A stretch of DNA of 64,000 bases from Cellulophaga sp. L1A9. Its GTDB lineage: Bacteria; Bacteroidota; Bacteroidia; Flavobacteriales; Flavobacteriaceae. This document shows positions 9,077 through 18,507 of the stretch, one piece after another; positions within the stretch are counted from its first letter, which is position 1; the number at the start of each line of letters is the position of its first letter. The stretch spans positions 2,170,001-2,234,000 of the forward strand of contig NZ_CP047027.1 in NCBI RefSeq assembly GCF_009797025.1, read 5' to 3'. A program made the translations under genes and the position numbers. The notes under the pieces are model-generated. The model was given only the letters and a program-made list of their open reading frames with translations. It was not told where the DNA came from and searched no databases.

Positions 9077-9334
9077 TTACTGGCTATCAGTCTTTTTGGG
9101 TTTTTTACCCTGCATTTTAAGAATATTTTCTTCAGTGAGCATATAGTCTTTTACTTTTTTTCCTTTACTTTCTTTAATAAGGAATAAGGGCATTGCTACT
9201 AGAAAAATTCCTACGGTACCAGAGCCAATACATTTGTGTGCAAATGCTGTTTGGACTTCTTTTACATAGAAACCATAAATAATTGAAGCTAAAGAAGTTA
9301 ATAAAACAAGGGATATAAAATATTTTAATTTCAT
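9077..9334 (-). CDS. Small predicted membrane protein, function unknown
   Basis: 85 residues with two hydrophobic helices (about residues 4-22 and 37-53) separated by a short loop with one Cys (AHKCIGSG), then a basic cytoplasmic tail (KGKKVKDYMLTEENILKMQGKK). I do not recognise a characterised family. It starts nine bases after the stop of the ClC gene, so the two are probably co-transcribed. The ATG at 9334 is the only reasonable start. Confidence 0.65.
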   Translation of the reverse strand: MKLKYFISLVLLTSLASIIYGFYVKEVQTAFAHKCIGSGTVGIFLVAMPLFLIKESKGKKVKDYMLTEENILKMQGKKPKKTDSQ

Positions 9335-9343
9335 AGCGATCTG

Positions 9344-11137
9344 TTATTTTGTGAAATTTATTAGTTTTCGCCTGTATGCGGTGAGTAGTTTAGATTTAGA
9401 AATAAACCCAACGTAAGAGCCATTTTTTATCACGGGTAAATTCCAGGCGCCACTATCTTGAAATTTACGCATTATTTCTGTCATTTTATCCTTATCTAGT
9501 TCAATGATTTCTGGCGGTGTATGCATTACATCACTGGCAAAAACTTCATTGTATAGTTTTTGGTTAAACATTATTCCTCTAATATCGTCTAGTAATATAA
9601 TTCCTAATAGACTGTTGTCTTTTTCATCTACGACAGGAAATATATTTCGATTAGACTTTACTACAGCACCGTGAACCATATCTCCTAAAGACATTTCTGG
9701 GTGAATAATGGCAAAATTGTCTTCAATGACTTTGTCAATATCCATTAAGGTTAATACTGCATGATCTTTGTCGTGGGTTATTAAATCTCCTCTTCTTCCT
9801 AATTCCATATTATACACCGAATGGGGTTGTACATATTTGGTGATGGAATATGATATTGCTGCAGTAATCATCAAGGGAATAAAAAGGTCGTAGCCACCGG
9901 TAACTTCGGCGATTAAGAATATTGCTGTTAATGGTGCATGTAATACACCCGCCATAAGACCAGCCATACCTACTAAAGTAAAATTACTCTCAGAAACCTT
10001 TGTCCCAAAAATTCCGATATTGTTAATTATTTTTGCAAGGCAGTTTCCCATAATACTGCCCATAAAGAGAACAGGGGCAAATATACCACCTACACCACCG
10101 GCTCCAAAAGTTAGGGCACTGGCAATGATTTTAAAGAGGATTAATCCGATCAAAAGAATTACGACCATCCAAACATTGGTTAAATCCAATTCAAAAATAT
10201 TATTTCTCAATACTTTCTCAGGGTTTCCTTGTACCAAGCTGTTGATGACATCAAAACCTTCTCCATATAATGGGGGAATAAAATAAACGAGTATACCAAT
10301 ACCGATACCTCCAATAAATAATCGTTTTATAGGGGATCCTATTTTGTCAAAATACTTTTGTATTCTATCATATACTTCGGTAAAGTAAATGGAAGTTAAT
10401 CCAGCTATAATGCCTAGAAGTATAAAAAAAGGGACATCACCTAATTTAAAGTTGTCTTCAATTTCAAAGGGAAGTAAAACATCATCTCCAAAGAAAAAAT
10501 ACGAGGTAATTATCGCTGAAATTGATGCTAGGAGTAAAGGTAGCATTGAGGCTATAGTTAGGTCTAAGCTAAACACTTCAATGGCAAAAATTATCGCAGC
10601 AATAGGAGCTTTAAATATGGAAGATAACGCTCCCGCGGCCGCACAACCAATTAAAAGATTCCGATTGGTTTGGTTCATGTGAAACATCCTCGCAATATTG
10701 GAGCTTATGGCTGCTCCTGTTGCTACTGTTGGCCCCTCAAGACCAACGGATCCTCCAAAACCTACAGTAAGTGGTGCTGTTAGTAGAGAACCAAACATTT
10801 GATATTTGCGTATGATTCCTTTGTGTTGTGATATGGCATGAAGGGTAGAGGGTATACCGTGATTAACTTTATGTCTAATGACGAATTTGATCATTAAAAA
10901 TACCAGTATGAGTCCTATCAATGGAAATATAAATAAAAAAGCTTGATGGTAGTCATTAACGAGCTTTCCCTCTAACAAATGTTGATAAAAGTGCGTTATG
11001 TTTTTAAGTATGACCGCCCCAACACCTGAGGTAAAGCCAACTAAAATACTTAGAATATAAATAAACTGGCGTTCCGAGATATGCTTAACTCTCCATATCA
11101 AAAATTTGGTAAACCAAGTTTTTTTAAGTTTTTCCAT
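9344..11137 (-). CDS. ClC-family chloride channel/antiporter with C-terminal CBS pair
   Basis: 597 residues. The membrane part (about residues 20-440) carries the ClC selectivity motifs: NHGIPSTL (GSGIP equivalent), GGSVGLEGP with the conserved gating Glu, and GGVGGIFAPVLF (GxFxP). The C-terminal 150 residues form two CBS domains (for example NIFPVVDEKDNSLLGIILLDD and WNLPVIKNGSYVGFISKSKL), which in homologues bind adenine nucleotides and modulate gating. The retained gating Glu allows either channel or H+/Cl- exchange; the sequence alone does not decide it. It lies 36 bases downstream of aspS and may be in the same transcript. Confidence 0.9.
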   Translation of the reverse strand: MEKLKKTWFTKFLIWRVKHISERQFIYILSILVGFTSGVGAVILKNITHFYQHLLEGKLVNDYHQAFLFIFPLIGLILVFLMIKFVIRHKVNHGIPSTLHAISQHKGIIRKYQMFGSLLTAPLTVGFGGSVGLEGPTVATGAAISSNIARMFHMNQTNRNLLIGCAAAGALSSIFKAPIAAIIFAIEVFSLDLTIASMLPLLLASISAIITSYFFFGDDVLLPFEIEDNFKLGDVPFFILLGIIAGLTSIYFTEVYDRIQKYFDKIGSPIKRLFIGGIGIGILVYFIPPLYGEGFDVINSLVQGNPEKVLRNNIFELDLTNVWMVVILLIGLILFKIIASALTFGAGGVGGIFAPVLFMGSIMGNCLAKIINNIGIFGTKVSESNFTLVGMAGLMAGVLHAPLTAIFLIAEVTGGYDLFIPLMITAAISYSITKYVQPHSVYNMELGRRGDLITHDKDHAVLTLMDIDKVIEDNFAIIHPEMSLGDMVHGAVVKSNRNIFPVVDEKDNSLLGIILLDDIRGIMFNQKLYNEVFASDVMHTPPEIIELDKDKMTEIMRKFQDSGAWNLPVIKNGSYVGFISKSKLLTAYRRKLINFTK

Positions 11138-11173
11138 TATATAAAGAATCCCGAAATAGTTCAGGATTATATT

Positions 11174-12928
11174 TTACGCTTTTAAATCTAATTTTAGATG
11201 CAATTCTTTTAATTGAACGTTATCTATTTTTGCAGGCGCATCGATCATGACGTCGCGTCCACTATTGTTTTTAGGGAATGCAATAAAATCTCTAATTGTT
11301 TCTTGACCCCCAAGAATAGCTACTAATCTATCTAATCCAAATGCTAAACCTCCATGTGGTGGTGCGCCATATTGGAACGCATCCATTAAGAAACCAAATT
11401 GTGCTTTTGCCTCTTCTGGTGTAAAGCCTAAATGTTTAAACATGGTTGCTTGCATCTCTTTATCGTGAATACGAATAGATCCGCCACCAATCTCATTTCC
11501 GTTTAAAACTAAATCATATGCATTTGCTTTTACAGCACCTGGATCAGAATCTAACAATTCTAATTGCCCTGGTTTTGGAGAAGTAAAAGGATGGTGCATG
11601 GCATGATAATGCCCTGTTTCTTCATCCAGTTCTAATAAAGGAAAATCAACTACCCATAATGGTGCAAATTCTTCAGGATTCCTCAAACCTAAACGTTCTG
11701 CGAGCTCCATACGTAAAGCACTTAACTGTGCTCTAGTCTTATTGGCATCACCAGAGAGTACACAAATTAAATCCCCGGGTAGAGCTCCAGTAACTTCGGC
11801 CCATTTTGCTAAATCTTCTTGATCATAAAATTTATCTACGGAAGATTTAAAACTACCATCTTCATTGTATTTGGCATAAACCATTCCTTTTGCTCCAACT
11901 TGTGGTCTTCTTACCCAATCAATTAAAGCATCAATTTCTTTTCTTGTGTAGGTGGCAGCACCAGGTACCGCAATACCTACAACTAATTCCGCATCATTAA
12001 AAACACCAAATTCTTTGTGTTGTGCTACTTTATTTAACTCCCCGAATTTCATTCCAAAACGAATATCAGGTTTGTCATTACCATAGGTGCGCATCGCATC
12101 ATCATACTTCATTCTAGGAAAGCTTTCTATTTCAAATCCTTTCACTTCTTTTAAAAGGTATTTCGTGAGATTTTCAAAAACATTTAGAATGTCTTCTTGC
12201 TCTACAAAGGCCATTTCACAATCTATTTGTGTAAACTCTGGCTGTCTATCTGCTCTTAAATCTTCGTCTCTAAAGCATTTTACAATCTGGAAATATTTAT
12301 CCATTCCACCAACCATAAGCAATTGCTTAAAAGTTTGTGGAGATTGTGGTAAAGCATAAAATTGCCCTTCATTCATTCTACTAGGAACCACAAAATCACG
12401 AGCTCCTTCTGGGGTAGATTTTATTAAATACGGGGTCTCTACCTCAATGAAACCTTCATCGGATAAAAACTTACGCACTTCCATAGCAACTTTATGTCTG
12501 AAAATTAAGTTGTTCTTTACTGGATTTCTTCGGATGTCTAAGTAGCGATATTTCATTCGAATATCTTCACCACCATCGGTTTTATCTTCTATTGTAAAAG
12601 GAGGAACTAAGGCTTTGTTTAAAACCGTTAATTCTTTGACTAAAACTTCTATATCTCCTGTAAGGATATTCGGATTTTTTGAAGCACGTTCAATTACCGT
12701 TCCTTTGATCTGAATAACAAATTCTCTTCCAAGTGATCTTGCTTGTTCTAATAATACTTCAGAAGTACGTTCTTCATCAAAAATTAATTGCGTAATGCCG
12801 TAGCGATCGCGCAAATCTGCCCAGATTACAAATCCTTTATCTCGTACTTTTTGTACCCAACCAGATAAAACAACTTCTTGATTATTGTTTGCAGCTCTTA
12901 ATTCACCACAATTATGACTCCTGTACAT
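11174..12928 (-). CDS. aspS: Aspartyl-tRNA synthetase
   Basis: 584 residues, full length for bacterial AspRS. It has an N-terminal OB-fold anticodon-binding domain (residues 1-105), class II motif 1 around [20 protein letters not shown], motif 2 [18 protein letters not shown], a bacterial GAD insertion in the middle, and motif 3 [15 protein letters not shown]. It charges tRNA-Asp in the cytoplasm. Whether it also misacylates tRNA-Asn cannot be read reliably here; no GatCAB or AsnRS gene lies in the window. Confidence 0.97.
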   Translation of the reverse strand: MYRSHNCGELRAANNNQEVVLSGWVQKVRDKGFVIWADLRDRYGITQLIFDEERTSEVLLEQARSLGREFVIQIKGTVIERASKNPNILTGDIEVLVKELTVLNKALVPPFTIEDKTDGGEDIRMKYRYLDIRRNPVKNNLIFRHKVAMEVRKFLSDEGFIEVETPYLIKSTPEGARDFVVPSRMNEGQFYALPQSPQTFKQLLMVGGMDKYFQIVKCFRDEDLRADRQPEFTQIDCEMAFVEQEDILNVFENLTKYLLKEVKGFEIESFPRMKYDDAMRTYGNDKPDIRFGMKFGELNKVAQHKEFGVFNDAELVVGIAVPGAATYTRKEIDALIDWVRRPQVGAKGMVYAKYNEDGSFKSSVDKFYDQEDLAKWAEVTGALPGDLICVLSGDANKTRAQLSALRMELAERLGLRNPEEFAPLWVVDFPLLELDEETGHYHAMHHPFTSPKPGQLELLDSDPGAVKANAYDLVLNGNEIGGGSIRIHDKEMQATMFKHLGFTPEEAKAQFGFLMDAFQYGAPPHGGLAFGLDRLVAILGGQETIRDFIAFPKNNSGRDVMIDAPAKIDNVQLKELHLKLDLKA

Positions 12929-12946
12929 GCCTAATTATTTTGGTGG

Positions 12947-12954
12947 CAAATTTA
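12947..12954 (-). promoter_or_regulatory. Probable -7 promoter element for aspS
   Basis: Minus-strand TAAATTTG matches TAnnTTTG and ends 18 bases before the aspS ATG. Confidence 0.45.
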
Positions 12955-13114
12955 GTAAGTATCTTCTATTTAATGCTAATTAATTAGTACTCATTTATAA
13001 GTATTTTATCTGAAATGAGGAATGTGATACTTGTTTCTTCCTTGAAAAACAAGTATTTACGCACTCAATGTAAAGTTAATGTTAATTAAATGCGTATTTA
13101 AGGTAAAATATTTG

Positions 13115-13122
13115 TATATTTG
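13115..13122 (+). promoter_or_regulatory. Probable -7 promoter element for the MORN-repeat gene
   Basis: TATATTTG matches TAnnTTTG and ends 45 bases before the ATG at 13168. No well-spaced -33 element was found. Confidence 0.45.
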
Positions 13123-13167
13123 ATATGTTAGCATACTCAAAGGAATAATAATATTAAAATATATATC

Positions 13168-13518
13168 ATGAAAACTATCACATTATTTTTAGCACTTTTT
13201 TTAACTATTGCAATAGCTGCCCAAGAAACGACCCCAACATTTACTAAAGAGGGTAATAAAGTTATCGCGACGTATTTCCATGATAATGGAGCAGTTGCCC
13301 AAACTGGAGAATTCTTAAAAGGTAAATTACATGGGGAATGGACTATGTTTGATCAAGCTGGTGAAAAAGTAGCTAGTGGAGAATATTTAAATGGAAGAAA
13401 AACTGGATCTTGGTTTTTCTGGAAAGGTGAAGAATTACAGCAAGTAGATTTTGAAGATAGTAGAATTGTAGGTGTTACAACTCTAGATGCTAAAGGAGCT
13501 GTGGTTAGTAATAAATAA
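13168..13518 (+). CDS. Secreted MORN-repeat (YwqK-like) protein
   Basis: 116 residues: signal peptide (MKTITLFLALFLTIAIAAQE), then two to three MORN-type repeats of the pattern YFHDNGAVAQTGEFLKGK / LHGEWTMFDQAGEKVASGEY / LNGRKTGSWFFW. This group is common in Flavobacteriaceae and is often mislabelled as an antitoxin or adenylyltransferase because of a distant similarity to YwqK. The repeats suggest a binding or structural role in the periplasm or outer membrane, but no partner is visible. It is a single gene with its own promoter and terminator. Confidence 0.75.
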   Translation: MKTITLFLALFLTIAIAAQETTPTFTKEGNKVIATYFHDNGAVAQTGEFLKGKLHGEWTMFDQAGEKVASGEYLNGRKTGSWFFWKGEELQQVDFEDSRIVGVTTLDAKGAVVSNK

Positions 13519-13540
13519 CAATACCTAAAATATAACGTTA

Positions 13541-13570
13541 AGCCCTGATAAATTTTATCAGGGCTTTTTT
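13541..13570 (+). terminator. Intrinsic terminator after the MORN gene
   Basis: AGCCCTGAT pairs with ATCAGGGCT (13541-13549 against 13557-13565) across an AT loop, followed by six T. Confidence 0.88.
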
Positions 13571-13713
13571 AGTTTTAAATATTTCCTTTTGGTGTTAAAA
13601 TCCCACGGATAAAATATAAGCTTACGGTTGTGTTAATTTCCTATGGAATCTCTTTTTGTAAGGGCGTATAATGCGCTAGGATAGGCAAAGGCATTACCAG
13701 GTATTAAAACTAG

Positions 13714-13750
13714 TAACCCCTCAAAAGCGCTGCTTTTGAGGGGTTATTTT
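13714..13750. terminator. Terminator at the end of the RND efflux operon
   Basis: A perfect 15-bp inverted repeat (13714-13728 against 13732-13746) with a three-base loop lies 29 bases beyond the stop codon of the RND pump gene. T-rich sequence borders it on both strands. The stretch 13571-13713 between the two terminators shows no gene. Confidence 0.85.
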
Positions 13751-13774
13751 ATAAAATGAGGATTAGTTTTTCTC

Positions 13775-16700
13775 TTAGCTATTACTTTCTGCTACAGTAC
13801 GATCTGAATTGCTTGCGAACTTAACTCGTAACCACATTTTAAACTTCATGATTAAGAAAAATAAAACAGGGACAAGGATTAAAGTTAAGAAGGTGGCTAT
13901 TAACAGTCCGTATATTACAGTCCAAGCTAAAGGTCCCCAGAAAATTACATTATCTCCACCCATATAAATATTAGGATCAAAATCTGCAAAAAGCGTAAAG
14001 AAATTAATATTTAGACCAATGGCTAAAGGTATAAGTCCTAAAATTGTAGTGATTGCAGTTAATAATACAGGGCGTAAACGTGCTTTACCAGCTTTTACAA
14101 TACTTTCAAATAAGTCATCTTCAGATAAATAATCACTTTCTTCTAAATCAAGATCATTTTTCTTTCTATCGATAAGCAATTGTGCATAATCAAGTAATAC
14201 GACTCCATTATTTACTACAATTCCGGCAAGTGATATAATACCTACCATGGTCATCATAATAACAAAGGCACTACCAGAAATAACAATACCACCAAATACT
14301 CCGATGAAGCTTAAAAATATAGCAATCATGATTATTGCTGGTTTAGAAATAGAGTTAAACTGAAAAATTAGAATAAAGAATATTAATCCAAGACCCGTAA
14401 AAAATGCCCCCACTAAAAAGGCCATTTGCTTATTTTGTTCTTCGATTTGACCCGTATAATCAATCTCAACGCCCTTTGGGGTGTCTTCAAAACTTTTCAT
14501 TTCATTTTGAATCTTAGAAACAATTGCTCCAGCATCGGTATGTCCAGGAGACATAGCAGAATATACTGTTACAACACGCTTGGTGTCTTTGTGCTTAATA
14601 GCACTGTAACCAGAGTTGTTGCTTTTCTTTGCTACAGCAGATAAAGGAACACTTATTAGTTGTCCTTTTGTATTTCTAAACGTAATGTTTTGATTGAATA
14701 ATGCACTAGTGTTGTAGCGGTCTTCTTTATTAAAGCGCACATAAATGTCATAATCCTCTCCATCTTCTTTATAGATGCCTGCTTTAGAACCAAAAATAGA
14801 GTTCCGCAATTGTGTACCAACTTGAGCGGCACTAATCCCTAATTCTCCAGCTTTTTCTCGATCAATAACCACACGCATGGTAGGCTTATCTTTATTTACA
14901 TCGATTTTTAGTTCATCAATGCCCGCAATATTTTTGGTGTTGATAAACTCCCGCATTTTTTCAGCAGTGGTAATCAATTCAAGATAATCATCTCCCTGAA
15001 TTTCAATGTTAATCGGGGAACCTGCAGGTGGACCAGCAACATCTTTCTCAACAGAGATTAATACTCCGGGATAGATACCCACTAAAGCCTTTTGCACTTT
15101 TTGACGCAGTAACTCACTGTCTTCTCCACGACGGAATTTATACTCGCGCATTGAAGCTGTAATTTTTGCTTTATGTGGCATTTCAGCAGAAGAGCCACCA
15201 TCTGTATTAGGGTTTCCAGCCCCTTCACCTACTTGTGATACGGCGCTTTCAACTAAAAAGTTGTAATCTCCATCTCTATAATCCTTAGCATTTACAACAT
15301 CATAAACACGTTGTTCAATTTCTTTGGTAATTGTATTTGTTTTCTTTATATCTGTACCTTGTGGGTATTCTATATATACAATAATCTGATTCGGTTTATT
15401 GTCTGGGAAAAATTCAACCTTAGTACGTTGCGTACTTAATGATGCTCCAAAGGCAATAAAAGAAAGTATCAATAAAGCAAAAGTTCCAATGGTTAATAAA
15501 ATTGGTTTTTTTCCAGAAAGTGCATTTCTCAATCGACCTTCATACCAATTTTCTAACTTTACTAATGCTTTAGTTTGGAAGCTATTAGCCCACTTACGTA
15601 AAAACATACGGTATACCCAAAGCATAATAGCTGTAAATATCATTAGGGTACCTAAACCTCTATAAGTACCACCAAATACTAAAATAAGAACACCAATACC
15701 AGCCATAATAGCTGTTGTTTTTATAATTTGTTTTATAGGCATGTCTTTATCATCAATACTCATAAATTGAGATACCAATACTGAGTTAAAGAAAATAGCA
15801 ACAAATAAAGAAGACCCTAATACAACGGAGAGCGTTATGGGTAGTATTACCATGAATTCTCCCATAATACCAGGCCATAATCCTAAAGGTATAAAGGCAG
15901 CAACTGTTGTAGCTGTAGATATGATAATAGGGAAAGCAATTTCTCCAATTCCTTTTTTAGCAGCTTCGAGCCTACTCATACCTTCTTCATCCATAAGCCT
16001 GTATACGTTTTCTACAACGACAATACCGTTATCTACTAACATACCTAGCCCCATAATAAGTCCAAATAATACCATGGTATTTAAACTCTGCCCCAAAAGT
16101 TCCAGGATCATTAGAGACATAAACATAGACATTGGAATAGCAAACCCAACAAAGATGGCATTCTTAAATCCTAAGAAGAACATTAATACGGTTACCACTA
16201 AAATAACTCCAAAAATGATGTTGTTTACTAAGTCATCTACTTGACCAATAGTTACAGATGATTGATCATTAGCAATACTTATTTTTAAATCTTTAGGAAA
16301 TTCGTTTTCAATAGCATCATCAACAATTACTCTAATTTGTTCAACAGCAATAACCATGTTTTTACCAGCTCTTTTTTTAACGTCTAGCATTACAACAGGT
16401 TCGCCATATTCACGAGCAAAGGTTGTTTTATCTTCTTCTTTAAATTTTACGGCAGCGACATCTTTTAAATATATAGCTTCACCATTTTCAGATTTTACTA
16501 CAAAATTTTCTAGTTCAGATGGTTTGTCAATTTCACCAATAATACGAATTGTACGTCTTTGACCGCTTGCAATTAAGTTACCGGCAGACATCGTAACGTT
16601 ACCATTATTTATAGCACCAATGATATCACTAAAAGTGATTTGAGCGGCCATCATTTTGTAAATATCTACGGCAACCTCAACTTCTTTTTCTTGGGCTCCT

Positions 16701-17281
16701 CGAATATCTACTTTCTTAATTTCAAGTAAATTCTCTATTTTATCCTGAAGGTATTCGCCATATTCTTTTAATTTATCAATTGGATAATCTCCAGAAATAT
16801 TAATATTTAAAATAGGCATTTCTTCAGACAGACTGAGTTCAAAAACATCAGGTTTTACTTTAGCACCATTAAAACTAGGCCAGTCTTCTCCAGCTGTTTC
16901 TGTGTCAATTTCATCCTTAACTTTTTGCTTCGCTTGATCTACCGTGATATTTTCATCAAACTCCACAACGAGCATTCCGTAATCTTCTTGCGAGGTTGAC
17001 GTTATTTCTACGACGTTACTAACCGTTTTAAGTTGATCTTCTAGGGGATCAATTATCAGTTTTTCTATATCTTCAGCGGTATTCCCAGGAAACACCGTGC
17101 TTACATATATTTTAGTTTCATTTACCTCAGGAAAATTTTCTCGGGGCATACTAAAGAATGCAGCAATACCTAAGTAGAAAATTACAGCAATAAGCACATA
17201 CATGGTCGTCTTATTGGTTATGGCCCAAGAGGACCAAGCAAACTCCTTATCGACTTGCTTTTTATTTTTTTTATCAGTCAT
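13775..17281 (-). CDS. RND efflux pump, inner-membrane permease (AcrB/MexB-like, HAE1 type)
   Basis: 1168 residues, about 120 longer than typical AcrB. It drives proton-coupled export through the adaptor and TolC-like protein encoded upstream. Seen: first helix near residue 25-45, large porter domains, TM2-6 with GLGMLVDNGIVVVENVYRLMD carrying the paired acidic proton-relay residues, and GIISLAGIVVNNGVVLLDYA in the second half. The extra length comes mainly from an insertion at about residues 510-590 that contains two additional hydrophobic helices (IIKTTAIMAGIGVLILVFGG and LGTLMIFTAIMLWVYRMF), plus acidic loops near the C-terminus. Substrates are unknown. The gene lies 17 bases after the adaptor gene in the same operon. 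Confidence 0.93.
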   Translation of the reverse strand: MTDKKNKKQVDKEFAWSSWAITNKTTMYVLIAVIFYLGIAAFFSMPRENFPEVNETKIYVSTVFPGNTAEDIEKLIIDPLEDQLKTVSNVVEITSTSQEDYGMLVVEFDENITVDQAKQKVKDEIDTETAGEDWPSFNGAKVKPDVFELSLSEEMPILNINISGDYPIDKLKEYGEYLQDKIENLLEIKKVDIRGAQEKEVEVAVDIYKMMAAQITFSDIIGAINNGNVTMSAGNLIASGQRRTIRIIGEIDKPSELENFVVKSENGEAIYLKDVAAVKFKEEDKTTFAREYGEPVVMLDVKKRAGKNMVIAVEQIRVIVDDAIENEFPKDLKISIANDQSSVTIGQVDDLVNNIIFGVILVVTVLMFFLGFKNAIFVGFAIPMSMFMSLMILELLGQSLNTMVLFGLIMGLGMLVDNGIVVVENVYRLMDEEGMSRLEAAKKGIGEIAFPIIISTATTVAAFIPLGLWPGIMGEFMVILPITLSVVLGSSLFVAIFFNSVLVSQFMSIDDKDMPIKQIIKTTAIMAGIGVLILVFGGTYRGLGTLMIFTAIMLWVYRMFLRKWANSFQTKALVKLENWYEGRLRNALSGKKPILLTIGTFALLILSFIAFGASLSTQRTKVEFFPDNKPNQIIVYIEYPQGTDIKKTNTITKEIEQRVYDVVNAKDYRDGDYNFLVESAVSQVGEGAGNPNTDGGSSAEMPHKAKITASMREYKFRRGEDSELLRQKVQKALVGIYPGVLISVEKDVAGPPAGSPINIEIQGDDYLELITTAEKMREFINTKNIAGIDELKIDVNKDKPTMRVVIDREKAGELGISAAQVGTQLRNSIFGSKAGIYKEDGEDYDIYVRFNKEDRYNTSALFNQNITFRNTKGQLISVPLSAVAKKSNNSGYSAIKHKDTKRVVTVYSAMSPGHTDAGAIVSKIQNEMKSFEDTPKGVEIDYTGQIEEQNKQMAFLVGAFFTGLGLIFFILIFQFNSISKPAIIMIAIFLSFIGVFGGIVISGSAFVIMMTMVGIISLAGIVVNNGVVLLDYAQLLIDRKKNDLDLEESDYLSEDDLFESIVKAGKARLRPVLLTAITTILGLIPLAIGLNINFFTLFADFDPNIYMGGDNVIFWGPLAWTVIYGLLIATFLTLILVPVLFFLIMKFKMWLRVKFASNSDRTVAESNS

Positions 17282-17298
17282 TAGTTGTTTGTTTTAAT

Positions 17299-18468
17299 TT
17301 AAAGATTGATTACTTTAACTGTTTGTCCATCTTCTACGGTACGTGCACCTTCACTAATTATTTCCGCACCATTTTCTAAACCTTCTAAGACCTCAATAAC
17401 ATCATCTTGGGTCTTACCGGTTTTTATAATTACTTTCTTGGCAACACCTTCCTCGTTCGTATTTTTATCACTAACCAAATAAACGTATTGTTCCCCATCT
17501 GCATTTTCAGAAATAATACTCTGCGGGATTAGAACAGCATTTTCATTCGTATAATCATTGATCTTTAAACGAGCTGTTAAATTTGGTTTTACGCCAGATT
17601 CTTTTGATGGAATGCCAACCTCTACTTTAAACGTTCTATTTGATGGATTGATGAAATCTCCTGCTTGGCGAATTTTAGTGCTAATTGTTTTTCCAAGAAT
17701 AGGAAACTCCACTTCTACGCTTTTACCTTTTGAAACATTGGTGATGTAATTTTCAGGAACATCTGTTTCAATATACATATTGTCTAAATTAACAATACGC
17801 ATAATTTGAGATTGCCCTGCAGCTACAACACTACCTTGTTCTGTAATAACATCATCAATAGTACCGGAGAAAGGTGCTCTAATAACTGTTTTAGCTATCT
17901 GTTGTTGTAATTGTGCTACTGCTCTAGATTGTGCTTCGTAGGTAGATTTTGCTTGTAGAAATTGAATTTCACTACCTATTTGCTGATCCCATAAACGTTT
18001 TTGACGCTCAAATGTAGTTTTAGCCAATTCTGTTTGAATTTCTAATTGAGCAACTTGCTGACTTAAACCGCCATCATCAATCTTTCCTAAGATTTGACCC
18101 TTACGAACATTTTGGCCTTCCTTAACGTAAATGTTTGTTAGAATACCATTGTATTCAGGAGTAATTACCAAAAGGTCTTTAGTAGTTACGTTTCCTTGTA
18201 GTTCTAAATAGTGATTAAATACTTCGTTTTTAGCAGTGATTGTGGTAATTAAAGGAACCTTTTTAACCGTATCGTATTGCGCTAAAGCTTCATCTAGCTG
18301 TTTAATTTTATCATGAATTGTTTGTTGCTCTCCAACCAATTCAGCACGTTTAGATCTAATATCTTCAGGATTAGTAGTTGCTATAACGTCTTCTACTGAC
18401 TTCTTTTTATCTCCACCACATGCTACAAGTATGATGGCGGCTGCGCTTGCTATTAATAATTTTTTCAT
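17299..18468 (-). CDS. RND efflux periplasmic adaptor (membrane-fusion lipoprotein)
   Basis: 389 residues. N-terminal lipobox (IILVACGGDKKK) indicates a lipid-anchored periplasmic protein. The order is an N-terminal coiled-coil segment, a beta-barrel/lipoyl half (ELQGNVTTKDLLVITPEYNGIL...VRKGQILGKID), an alpha-hairpin (QVAQLEIQTELAKTTFERQKRL), the returning lipoyl half (TVIRAPFSGTIDDVITEQGSVV), and the barrel and membrane-proximal domains. It bridges the pump and the TolC-like outer-membrane protein. It follows the tolC-like gene by 39 bases in the operon. Confidence 0.93.
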   Translation of the reverse strand: MKKLLIASAAAIILVACGGDKKKSVEDVIATTNPEDIRSKRAELVGEQQTIHDKIKQLDEALAQYDTVKKVPLITTITAKNEVFNHYLELQGNVTTKDLLVITPEYNGILTNIYVKEGQNVRKGQILGKIDDGGLSQQVAQLEIQTELAKTTFERQKRLWDQQIGSEIQFLQAKSTYEAQSRAVAQLQQQIAKTVIRAPFSGTIDDVITEQGSVVAAGQSQIMRIVNLDNMYIETDVPENYITNVSKGKSVEVEFPILGKTISTKIRQAGDFINPSNRTFKVEVGIPSKESGVKPNLTARLKINDYTNENAVLIPQSIISENADGEQYVYLVSDKNTNEEGVAKKVIIKTGKTQDDVIEVLEGLENGAEIISEGARTVEDGQTVKVINL

Positions 18469-18507
18469 TGTATATTTTTTCTAGTTGATTGTTTAATTGT
18501 AATTGGC

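Noticed and set aside
13168-13518. Antitoxin role for the MORN-repeat protein
   Set aside because: It has a signal peptide, no toxin gene is adjacent, and the label comes from a weak YwqK similarity.
13775-17281. Several open frames on the strand opposite the RND pump gene and other long genes
   Set aside because: They lie entirely inside well-supported genes, lack family motifs or signal peptides, and follow from codon bias of the real strand.
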